Notes under the pieces: model-generated
What the model was told of the DNA's origin: nothing
Databases searched by the model: none
Seen by the model: the letters and a program-made list of their open reading frames with translations, nothing else
In this document: one piece after another, positions 55,031-64,000 of the stretch
Position numbering within the stretch: position 1 is the first letter of the stretch
Layout: every line of letters begins with the position of its first letter
Made by a program: the position numbers and the translations under genes
Assembly: GCA_023213315.1 (NCBI GenBank)
Contig: JAKCPI010004492.1
Span: forward strand, 1 to 64,000
Reading direction: 5' to 3'
From: Euborellia annulipes
Lineage: Eukaryota; Arthropoda; Insecta; Dermaptera; Anisolabididae
DNA length: 64,000 nt

Positions 55031-55289
55031 CTTAATTATGAAAAAATTTTATCATTACTATTAAATATTTATTAATTCATATATCATTACTATTCCAATC
55101 CAGTGCCTGCTTCAGGATTTGTTTACATTCATAGAATATATAAATGCAATGAATATATAAAAGTTTCTCTATACACTTCCTATGGGAGAAATAGTAACTT
55201 TACGAATTAATAACTCAAAAAGTTATAGTATTTTCGGGATGAAAATATATTTTCCTGTAATCCCTAGAAGATCCTATTTAAGTATATAA

Positions 55290-55935
55290 AATTTGGTTTC
55301 AAAATTCCAACGGGAAGTTGGCCTAAATAGAGCGTGACAGTCAGACGAACAGACAGGGACAGACGGACATTAGCGAATTATATAAATAGATAGATGGAAA
55401 AATATTTAAATTTTGTTAGTATTTCTCCTTTCTTTCCTATGAAGTACAAGAGTATAAAGTGTGCTTCAACAGATTTCAAGGGCAAAATGAGAATATACAT
55501 TTTAAAGAGCATCTAACTGTAAAATATAATTGATTTTTAAACAAAATCGTTAAAGGGAGCATACAAGTATTACGTAACACAATTTTTGAAGATTTTTTAC
55601 CCCCCCTTCCCCCCATGTAACGCGCCGTGATATTTTTCTGAACCCTCCCCCCTAGACGTTACGTAACGCTCAAGTGGCCATTTTTATCTAAAAGTCACAA
55701 TTATGTTGCGCAAAGTACCGGGAAGTCGCTAAAATACCAGTTACGTAACGGGTTGTTCAACCCCCTCCCTCTTGTAACGCATAGTAACGTTGTACGAGAC
55801 CCCCTCCCCCTCAAATTGCGTTACGTAATACTTGTACGCTTCCAAAGCCAATTGTGTGAAAAATAAAAAAAATTGAAAAATACATCAGTAAAGTACTAGT
55901 ACTATTTTGTGATTGGAATGAAATTCCTCCCATGC
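55290..55935 (-). repeat. Repeat mosaic: GACGGACA repeat, HINE-like body fragments and a MITE
   Basis: 55290-55385 matches 3600-3710. 55390-55553 and 55850-55905 are HINE-like body pieces (CAGATTTCAAGGGCAAAATG; AGTAAAGTACTAGTACT). Between them is the TIR element at 55555-55845. Confidence 0.6.
55555..55845. mobile_element. TIR MITE, GTTACGTAA-rich
   Basis: GGGAGCATACAAGTATTACG and CGTAATACTTGTACGCTTCC are terminal inverted repeats. The interior repeats TTACGTAACG and C-rich blocks. It splits HINE-like body sequence. TSD not resolved. Confidence 0.8.
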
Positions 55936-56374
55936 TTGGGAATGAATAGCTAAAGTATAAAATTAAGTATCGAGAGTTTTTCCTTATTGAGTTATTTAAT
56001 TTAATCCACATTTTTTGATATTTCAGTTGAAATTAATTCAAATGATCGTGAAAATGACGTCAAATTCAAGCTAAAAGGAATCGCCTCTTTTTAATGGCAA
56101 TTTCAAGAAAAGCAATCAAACAGCCATTTAAAAGCAATAAAATCTCTTTCAGAGAAATTTACATAAACATTATGTTTTGATATTTTAACTGGAATCGATC
56201 TTCTTGAAATTTAAGATTTTTTCACAATAAATTAAATTGATTTCAAGTGAAATATCAAAAATGGGGATTAAAGGGAATTACTCAAAAACGAAAAAACTCT
56301 CAATATTCAAATTTTATACTCAAGCCAAGTACCAATGTCGCAAGTATTTCAAGAAATTTCAATCACCTCCGTCA
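55936..56374. other. AT-rich intronic sequence
   Basis: Nothing recognised. Confidence 0.3.
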
Positions 56375-56500
56375 AAGGGTACAAGTACTTTACTGATGTA
56401 CTTATTTAGTTTTTTTCGATTTCTCAAAATTCGCTCTAATGATTTTGATTAAAATCAATAAATCAATTATTTTTTAGATACTCTTTAAAAAGTATATCAA
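56375..56500 (+). repeat. HINE-like body fragment
   Basis: GTACAAGTACTTTACTGATG to ATTTTTTAGATACTCTTTAA, forward orientation, without either terminus. Confidence 0.75.
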
Positions 56501-56779
56501 TAAAACTTTACGTGAAAATTGTTTAAGTACAATTTAGGCTGCGATTCAACCCAGGAGGGGGGGGGGGGTCTATACGATACCAAGTATAAGTATCAATACT
56601 TTATTTTCGATACCACATCCCTAGCTGTGAGCTCAGTCACACCAGATATTTTTTATTTATCTCTTTTGTCCTTGTGCTGCAAGTAATGGAGTCGATTTCC
56701 GTCAATAAAATTTATTTATTTTTTAATTTTCTTTCTCCCAGCTGCTGAAGCAATTTAAGGGTTATTTATAGGGTATAAA

Positions 56780-56990
56780 TTATCATCAAAATAAAGATAA
56801 AGGCAGGAAGCAGAGAGTAAAAAATCTTTAATAAGATTTCGTCGACGTTTCGGAAACGCATCATTCCTATCTTCAGGACCTACGATCATGGATAATTTAT
56901 TTGATATTATTTAAACAAAATACGGGTAGGGTCCACCCGCCGCGAAAGCGTGGAGGTCCTGGTTCGACTCCAGGGGGTGCAATTTTGCCC
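56780..56990 (-). repeat. Hammerhead-like motif followed by a tRNA-like sequence
   Basis: On the minus strand CTGAAGATAGGAATGATG precedes CGTTTCCGAAACGTCGAC (near 56876-56840). On the plus strand 56945-56985 has GTGGAGGTCCTGG, the B-box-like GGTTCGACTCC and a pairing CCAGG. Both are fragments; their relation is unclear. Confidence 0.4.
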
Positions 56991-58095
56991 AATCTTAAGT
57001 ACAAACATATCTCGCAAACTTGCTATCTTAAACGATATATTGACTGGCTAATGAACAGTCTATTTGAGCATTGTTTGAAAAATTCCGTCCTTTTCAAAAA
57101 AGGCTCTACCTAGTTAAAATACAATTAATTTTTCCAAGTGAATATATTTGTAAAAAAAAAATGTAATTGTTTGTATTTCACTTCAGTTTTATTTTTATAG
57201 TAAAATATACGACATTCACCATCTTATTTTTATTAAAAGATGTAAATATATATTTTTTTTATTTTAACTTCTTTTAACAATAAAATGATGAAATGTAATA
57301 TATTTTTACTATAAGATAGGGCCACTTGCATCAGATCTCGTCGCCATTTTGCTACCAATCAGATAACCTCATTTGAGTAATTTCAGCTAAATATATGGTG
57401 AATTATAACCAAGGACTGTGTTAGGTTAGGCCCAAAATTGTGTTTGAGATTTACCAAAGGGGTGATATTAGAAACAAACGGCACAAGCATTCTAACTTCA
57501 CTAATATAAATGACAGATGCAATATGCAATCTATCGTTTTTTTTTTATATTATTCATTTTATGGCAGTCAGGATTATATTTCTAGGATATATGGCAAGGT
57601 GTTTAAGTTTATTATTTGAATATTTTCTAATATCCAAACAGGTACTATGTTTATTTCATCATTGGAACGGGGAGGACTGGGGGCAACTCCAGAAACATAT
57701 AATATATGTAAACATACAAAATATATATCTGATAAATAAAATATAATATTAAATATATATAGAAATCAATATAATAAAATAAAATTATCGAATTGTTGTG
57801 GATGGCGAGCACCCCCCGATTGGCAACTCCCTCTGGCGAGACGAATATTCTCCTAATTTCATTGCATATCTGTTTATTTTTATGAAAATTTTTAAATTTT
57901 GATAAAAAAATTATTATTTTTTTTTTCATTAAACAATTATTTCAATTTATAATATTTATTTAAATTAATTTCAATTTTTTATTTTTAATAATTTTTATAA
58001 GATGTCTTTACGAAGTTGCTACCTTCACAAACAGAACCCAGAAGAGGGTTTCTGGGCGAAATTAGTAACACAAGCCTTATTCTTTTATGTTTGTA
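56991..58095. other. AT-rich intronic sequence
   Basis: TTAGGTTAGG at 57421-57430 is a two-unit arthropod-type telomeric motif. No gene recognised. Confidence 0.35.
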
Positions 58096-58575
58096 ATATA
58101 TAGAGAAAGTGGTTTAAAAATGATGTCGAGATTTGATGGATATAACGGGTGAATAAAAAAGTGGTTTGCGAATGGTCTGTCGTGGGTGTGTGGGTGTGTG
58201 GGTGTGGGGTTTAAGATGAAGGAATTGAGTATGAGGTTGTATAGTAACTGGGAGAAAATAGTAATCAAAATCGAAAAGTATCTGATGTATTTTCAGTTTT
58301 TCGATTTTCTCAAAATTTGTAACGATTTTTTAAAATTCAAAAATCAATTATTTTAGATGTCTAAAATGTATATTCTTATTTTATGATTGAAATCTTCTGA
58401 AAACTTTTCTTGTACTCCATAGAAAAGATAGGAGAAATGGTGATGGTAACAAAATATAAATATTTTCATATATAAATTTTAATCTGAATTCAATGTTCGT
58501 ATGTCGGGAACTAAATACATGCACAAAAAATCTGGGGAGAAAAAATTGATTAGAAGGAAGAGAAAGTTGGGAATT
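58096..58575 (+). repeat. HINE-like element, copy M, shortened by many small deletions
   Basis: Block order is normal (ATATAGAGAAAGT, GATGTCGAGATTTGATGG, ATGGTCTGTCG plus GT-rich, TTTTCAGTTTTTCGATTTTC, GAAATCTTCTGAAAAC, AAATACATGCACAAAAAATC). Nearly every block has lost a few bases, so it is about 480 bp instead of 700. Confidence 0.75.
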
Positions 58576-58773
58576 TTTATATTATTTGAGAAATCTTTAA
58601 ATTTTTGTTAAACAATTTAATTAATTATTTTAATTTTTATAAATGATGCCTTTAATAGGTTGCTAACTTCACAAATATTACTTGAATATCTAATTATAGG
58701 GGAAATTTTTTTTTTTTTTTAACACGAAGGTTAAGCGTGTTTTTGTTTATTATATCGATGATTTTCTACTTTC

Positions 58774-59032
58774 CAAGGGAGGATACAAGGGGGGGGGGTA
58801 AAGGGGTAATTACCCACCCTGAGATTTGAAAAAATACTTTTTTTCGAAAAAAAAATGTATTTTTAATGTAAAAATTTTAAAAATTAAAAATTTGATTTGT
58901 ATTTATATTCTGGCAAACAAGTACAGAATGCGTCTTTAAATTACCGAAATTAAGAAAAAAAATGTGTGCTGTGCGACCAGTCACACCAGATTACCCCCCC
59001 CCCCCCGAGAAACACCTCTGGATCCGCCACTG
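58774..59032 (-). mobile_element. hAT-type MITE carrying a HINE-derived hairpin
   Basis: Inverse copy of 5132-5393, ending CTCTGGATCCGCCACTG. TSD CTACTTTC lies at 58766-58773 and 59033-59040. The inner HINE-like hairpin arm GTGCGACCAGTCACACCAG is conserved. Confidence 0.9.
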
Positions 59033-59727
59033 CTACTTTCTCGGATAATTGACTAGAAGTGAAACAACCAGCCTCAAGTCTCTTGACAAATATTTATTCT
59101 TCGGATTTAGGCACATTCTATTAAAATTTAATAGGAACAAACAATTTCAAATTGTTTCTCGTGGCTATTATGTATTTTACCGCCCTCTACGGATCGATTC
59201 ATTCACCCAAAATTTGAATAGGCTCGACTAGAACTATAAATGTTCCATTGAATGTTTTCCGAGACCATTCTTGACCTCAATGCTACTTTTTATTTACTTT
59301 TATATTAGATAATAATATTTCTTTATATAATTTAATAAAAGAATATGGAAGGGCGAGTGTTATTTCTCTTCTATAAGAAAATAGAAAGGGAAAAGAATAA
59401 AAGAAAGGAAAAAGAAAAGATTGTCTCTAAATAAAAAATAAAAAGGGCCATTAAATAAATAAAACAAATATTTTTGTCGCTTGGGGGGGGATTAAATCTT
59501 TTAATCAGTGCAAACACAACAAAAAATAAACTCTATTTGACGAGATTAATATTTCTAAATAGAAATAAACAAAAAGTAGAGAAAAATAATGTTGCATTTA
59601 TTCTTTTAACCAGAGAGAATTTTATTTATGGAATCATTACAAATACAATTACAAAATTTTCAATTTTAATGTAACGAATTTATTTATTTTTTCTCTGTTT
59701 ACTATTATTTGAAATTGCTATCGGGAT
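59033..59727. other. AT-rich intronic sequence
   Basis: GACTAGAAGTGAAAC near 59050 resembles, inverted, the Helitron-like end near 26670. No gene seen. Confidence 0.3.
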
Positions 59728-59882
59728 CCCCGTTTATTTACCCGAGGTGCTTTTGTATACGAAGGCACACACCTCAAACCCCGGTAGCCATCTACCCTCA
59801 CCCCGTGAGTTACATTATTTTCTATCTCTAACTCCTCCTCCTGCATTCGTTTCTAGCTAATGAACTAATCCTTAGATTTAAA
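59728..59882 (+). repeat. Dispersed repeat Y, second copy
   Basis: About 85% similar by eye to 19745-19900, same orientation. Shared blocks as described there. Confidence 0.6.
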
Positions 59883-59921
59883 CTGGTTACCGTGGGCACT
59901 AGTTGAAACATTATAAATATG

Positions 59922-60070
59922 CATGGGCGTAACTAGAGAATTCGGCTGGGGGGGGGGGGGGGGCTTGGGACCAGCTATTCTCCGAGGGGCCTGGACCCCA
60001 TATTTCTCAATTTTTCTTGGGGCAGGGAGCTCTCTAGGCCCCCCTCGGCATTCTCCTAGTTACGCCCATG
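59922..60070. mobile_element. hAT-type MITE, 149 bp
   Basis: CATGGGCGTAACTAG and CTAGTTACGCCCATG ends as at 28773-28914. TSD TAAATATG lies at 59914-59921 and 60071-60078. The interior is in the opposite orientation. Confidence 0.95.
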
Positions 60071-60205
60071 TAAATATGTATATATAATGTATATTGCTGA
60101 AATTTGATAGATTCTAATTCAACAAAACATTTTCTCTAGGTTATATGTTACAAGGGTTTATTAAATTTACATTTTAACGTTTTAATTAAATTTTACACTT
60201 AATGT

Positions 60206-60236
60206 ACATTTCGGCATTGCTGCCATCATCAGAAGT
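60206..60236 (-). ncRNA. Hammerhead-like motif
   Basis: On the minus strand CTGATGAT is followed by GGCAGCAATGCC (a 4-bp stem with GCAA-type loop) and GAAATGT. This is the tidiest stem II and core arrangement in the window, apart from a one-base insertion after CTGATGA. The host element (about 60120-60255) is not delimited. Confidence 0.5.
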
Positions 60237-60255
60237 GATTGACAATAGTTTACAT

Positions 60256-60537
60256 CAGAGGCGTATAAAGAAATTTTTTTCGGGGGGGGGGGGAGGCCTG
60301 AACCCCAAAATTTTTTTCACGAAATTTTTGCAGTCCCGCGGAACATTTTTTCTTTTGCGGAACCTAAGTTTTCCAAAAAATTTTTTACGGAACTATATTT
60401 TTTCGCACTGCGGAGCCAATCGAATATTTCGGTGGGAGCCGAGTCCCGCTGATGTCTGTATATCCCTTTATATGTATATGTATTTGGAAAATTTCGGCGG
60501 GGAGGGGCCTCGGCCACCCCCCTTATATACGCCCCTG
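60256..60537. mobile_element. hAT-type MITE
   Basis: Ends CAGAGGCGTATAAAGAAA and CTTATATACGCCCCTG, same family as 2899-3150. Flanks TTTACAT/TTTACAA are an imperfect TSD. Confidence 0.8.
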
Positions 60538-60837
60538 ATTTACAAATAGAGAATTCAAAATTTAATTCCCAAGTTCACCGCTAGGAGCTTCTTCACGGCT
60601 CCCGCCTGAGTTCGATTTGTCAAACAACTGAAAATAGTGATGTATTGTATAAATCTAGATACTCGTTCATTCTTACTTCTTTTCTTTTACTGTCTTTTGG
60701 ATTTCAAAGGCTTCCCATACATCTAATTTCAGACCTTTGGGTATATTTTGGATAGATAATATTAAATTACTCCAAAATATACCCAAAAAGGGGCTTTATT
60801 AGTTGGAGTTTTGAAGAAAAAATTTCTAAGAACTAGA

Positions 60838-60992
60838 AGATTTTACTTTAATAGGAGAATTAAATTCACAAGGTTTTCTGTTTCAATAATATATTAATTT
60901 GATATTAACACTTTATACGTATTTCGACACCATATGTGTCATCTTATTGAAACAGAAAACGTTGTGAATTTAATTCTCCTATTAAAGCATAA
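60838..60992. repeat. Palindromic element with hairpin-GAAA motif
   Basis: Arms AGGAGAATTAAATTCACAA and complement; GTTTTCTGTTTCAATAA inverted inside. On the minus strand GACACATATGGTGTCGAAAT near 60945-60923 is a 5-bp stem directly followed by GAAAT. Confidence 0.6.
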
Positions 60993-61680
60993 TGTTTCAA
61001 CTAGAGCCAACGGTTACCAGTTTAAAATTAATTCAGAAGATTTTACAAAATAATTGATGCTTGTTGAATCAAAATCGATGGACTGTTCTCTTAGATATCG
61101 GCCTTTGAATTTAGGGCAAAAATGACCCTTTTTGGACATTCGAATAGGGTTTTCTCTGAGCCAGGAGCCCTTTGAGGGCTGAAGCTTGGCACACAATCAT
61201 ACTTTTTAAGGTACTAAAATTTGGGGAAAATCCACGACCCATCCCCACAAAAGTGGTCGATTGCCTATAATTATCTCGAACCTAAATAGCCCACCGAAGA
61301 TAATCTGTGCGGTCAGTCATACCAGATTTTTTTTTAATGGTTGAATTGGATTAAAAAGAGCAAAAAAGTTTAGACATGTATTTATTTATTTATTTTTTAA
61401 ATAATCTAACAATTGACCCATAGAGAACGTGAAGCAAGATCTCTACCTCTCCTCTCTGTGGACATGGACATAAATCACCGGTCTATGCGGACACAATTGT
61501 GACAGCGTGATTTTTGTATTTTATAAAAGACATAACAAAAGAGAGTAAAAGAAAAAAAAAAAAAGAAATCTATTTCAGACAATCTTTTTGTATGTATTTA
61601 CGTATTTTCATCTTTTAAATGGAATATCTCAATTAATCTTTTTCAAAAAAAAAAAAAAAATCGTTTTTTTTTTGTATGTT
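60993..61680. other. AT-rich intronic sequence
   Basis: 61300-61335 keeps a HINE-like arm (GTGCGGTCAGTCATACCAG). No gene recognised. Confidence 0.35.
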
Positions 61681-61689
61681 ATTTGTAAC

Positions 61690-62000
61690 AAAACCGGATA
61701 GCAGTAACAGTGATAATGGGCGTGGCCACGGGCGGTGATGCTGCTGCAGTTGAAGAAAAATAACCAAAACAAGCAAGTGCAAAATAAATATGATTGGAGG
61801 AAGGGAATTCCAGAGGGCGGTGGCTGGATGGAGGTCGCCGAAAGGGCGGCCAAGGGCTCACCCAGCCAGCCAGCCAGCCACCAGCCCCGGGGGCGCGGAT
61901 CGAACACAAAGACGAATTAGTCCCCCTCCCCCCCCTCCAACCATGTCTTCTGGCTGGCTTGATTAATACTGGATCCAAATGACGTACCCCCCCCCCCCCC
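61690..62000 (-). promoter_or_regulatory. GC-rich island, possible upstream 5' exon/promoter
   Basis: The only long non-repeat GC-rich block besides the two exons. On the minus strand GGCTGGCTGGCTGG is followed by GTGAGC at 61861, a good donor. It could be a non-coding first exon of the minus-strand gene, 16.7 kb above the acceptor at 45209. This is inference; no core promoter element was identified. Confidence 0.25.
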
Positions 62001-62495
62001 ACCTTTTCTTCTCTGGTCTTGTTTCGACAAGCTGCTTATGCAAATTATTTCCCTATTATTAAAATAATCCTTCTTCACCTTTCGTTTTCTTTTTATTCTA
62101 CTCCCCTTCCCCCTCCCTCCACTAAATTATTACTCACAGATAAAAATCTTTTTTGGTTATGGAGAAAAATAATGCCATTCTACATTAAATTAATTTATTT
62201 TTCAAATATTTCGGAACCATCTTAAGTGCCTCAACTGGAAATGTGACGATTTAAAAGTTATAGCAATTTTAGTGTGATTTTAACGAGGATTCCTAAAATA
62301 TAGCTGCTTTTTTTGTTTGTGGGGGACACTTGTGCATTGAATGAAAATTGGTAAATGATAAGTACTGGTATACCGCCTGGTGGATAAAATTGAAACTACT
62401 CAAAGCGGGTCAGCGGTTATAAGTGTGCTGTAGAAAACAAAACCTTTCTTTATGGCACGAATGTGTTTATTAAAGCTTTTGTGGTTTGAAATATT
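62001..62495. other. AT-rich sequence
   Basis: Nothing recognised. Confidence 0.3.
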
Positions 62496-62499
62496 ATTA

Positions 62500-63190
62500 T
62501 TAAGAGAATTTTTAATTATAGACCACATTTTTGTATTAGATATTTATTAAAAATATATAAATACTGTACAACGTTTCGACTGCTTATTCTGCAGCCGTTA
62601 TCAAGTACTGTGCACTTGCTCCAACTCAAGTGAACCAACTGTCTTGTCCGTTACGTGCCTTTTTATATACAGCAACATCAGCGCCATCTGTCGGCATTTC
62701 TGTGAAGTTAGATTCAAATTTTCCCGCTATTTTCACTCATTTGCAAGAAGTAAGTCACAATTATCAAAGCAAGTATTTACATAAAAAGCATGATGTTACA
62801 ATAAGTTTCCTGAGTTTGATTTTAACATAGATGTTATAAAATATTATTATTAAATCATTCCAAAATTACACATATATTCATACACATACATACACATATA
62901 TGTATATATGTATATTACATCTATGTAAAAATCAAACTCAGGAAACTTATTGTAACATCATGCTTTTTATGTAAATACTTGCTTTGATAATTGTGACTAA
63001 CTTCATGGAAATGAGTGAAAATAGCGGGAAAATTTGAATCTAACTTCACAGAAATGCCGACGGATGGCGCTGACGTCGTTGTATATAAAAAGGCAAGTAA
63101 CGGACATGACAGTTAGTCCACTTGAGTCGGAGCAAGTGCACAGAACTTGATAACGGCTGCAGAATAAGCAGTTAAAATGTTAAAATATTT
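62500..63190. mobile_element. Large palindromic Penelope-like element
   Basis: Arms of about 300 bp (shared blocks include CAGCGCCATCTGTCGGCATT and AGTAACGGACA in opposite orientations) meet near 62880. The left arm has, on the minus strand, CTTGATAACGGCTGCAG, then GCAGTCGAAACG (62602-62568). The right arm carries the same with GAAA mutated (63147-63180). No protein. Confidence 0.65.
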
Positions 63191-63776
63191 ATCTCCACCT
63201 AAATCTTTTAAAATCTAATAATATCAATAATTTTATTTTTATGAAGAAAATTTCAAAAATGGATCTTTTTCCGGTTTTTATTTAATGGAAACAAAAGTGA
63301 CGTTTCGATTCTAGATTGGAATTGGATTCTTCATAAGATTTTATTTTTATGACAATTTTTTGTCCTCTTCTATCCTGGCCATCTTCTAAATGGAATATTT
63401 TCTGTTTGATTTTTTTTTTTTTTTTTTCTTTTAAATTTTTCTAAACTCTAATAATTTCCCCCTATGATGATCGCCCCCCGCTTATTTATTGCCCCCCTGA
63501 AAAATCAAATTGCCCACTTGGGGGTCGGTGGGAATCACTGATCTAAAACTTCACTTATGACAAGAATTGTTATTATAATTTGTGCAAGTTTTTTATTAAA
63601 TCATTTTTATATTATTCAATATATAATATCAAAATTGAACTCTACTTATAATAATAATAGGAATATATACTGATATTTTCAGTAAACAAATGGATATATT
63701 TACATAGCATGGTCATGGTCGTGATCCAACACCCGACCTGTTTTGACTAGTTTCAACTTTGACTCACCAGTTGGCG
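63191..63776. other. AT-rich sequence with a possible hAT end
   Basis: GGGGGTCGGTGGGAATCACTG near 63520-63540 resembles a hAT terminus; no partner end was found. Confidence 0.3.
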
Positions 63777-63777
63777 T

Positions 63778-63864
63778 AGCTGTGACAAGCACAGAACACA
63801 ACTTTCGATTACCGAAAGTAAAAGAAAGTTGTGTGCTGTGCGACAGTCACACCATATTTTTTCA
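63778..63864 (+). repeat. Solo HINE-like terminal hairpin
   Basis: GTGACAAGCACAGAACACAA to GCGACAGTCACACCATATTT, hairpin only; left-most arm bases replaced. Confidence 0.75.
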
Positions 63865-63939
63865 GATAAGAGAGAAAGCCAGATAGGCATTTTAATTATT
63901 AATGGCCTCAAACGAGTTGACTGAAAAATTGCGGCATTT

Positions 63940-64000
63940 GATTAAAAAGGCGGGCCCGAACCAGATGGAGGGGGTGCGGGGGGGGGGGGAGCCCGCCGAA
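63940..64000. mobile_element. GC-rich element terminus at the window edge
   Basis: GGCGGGCCCGAACCAG is the complement of sequence at 54990-55010, followed by GGAGGGGGTGCGGGGG and GCCCGCCGAA. Probably part of a Helitron-like 3' region cut by the window end. Confidence 0.4.

Noticed and set aside
56930..56990. tRNA gene candidate
   Set aside because: Only the T-arm pairs well; no convincing D-arm, anticodon arm or acceptor stem.
60202..60549. 115-codon frame
   Set aside because: Lies mostly in the G-rich hAT MITE at 60256-60537, with a matching antisense frame in the same element.

Overview
This is a eukaryotic window of AT-rich, transposon-saturated DNA with no bacterial features. The non-LTR and mariner-superfamily transposon relics, the short TTAGG-type motifs and the Penelope-style palindromes point to an invertebrate, most likely an arthropod. 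A crustacean would fit, but nothing here fixes the species.

Only two stretches look like host coding sequence. Both are on the minus strand and both are GC-rich compared with their surroundings: an exon at 45208-44667 (5' UTR, start codon, hydrophobic N-terminus, proline-rich linker) and an internal exon at 18446-18144. Each has usable splice signals and each ends on a codon boundary, so they join in phase 0. I read them as the first two coding exons of one gene, probably a membrane or secreted protein whose second exon resembles the outer lobe of an ionotropic glutamate receptor amino-terminal domain. If so, the whole window lies inside one gene with introns of at least 18 kb (upstream), about 26 kb (between the exons) and at least 18 kb (downstream), and nearly everything else is intronic mobile DNA.

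The dominant repeat, with 11 full or interrupted copies and many fragments, is a roughly 650-720 bp non-coding element. One end carries ACTTTCTCTTACC, the middle is a GTCTGTCT/(GT)n microsatellite, the same motif returns inverted near the other end, and the element finishes in a large hairpin. This layout resembles Helentron-derived HINE/DINE-1 elements. Two Helitrons (8291-10959 and about 20722-24942) end in CTAG after four GC hairpins. The second has split a HINE-like copy and carries two large tandem arrays (20985-22400 and 22410-23915). At least ten short hAT elements have matching 8-bp target-site duplications. Several palindromic elements with 11-13 bp duplications carry a hammerhead-like hairpin and the GAAACGT motif, suggesting Penelope-like elements. 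There are also tRNA-derived SINEs, LINE fragments, a solo LTR, and Tc1, mariner and DUF4817-type transposase relics.

Nested insertions give a relative chronology. Examples: solo LTR in LINE in older repeat (46250-47925); a palindromic element and a LINE in a HINE-like copy (52350-53706); a Helitron in a HINE-like copy (20668-25655); a hAT element in a Tc1 element (5516-6421). Coordinates of repeat ends are from reading by eye and are good to a few bases where duplications are given, and to tens of bases elsewhere.
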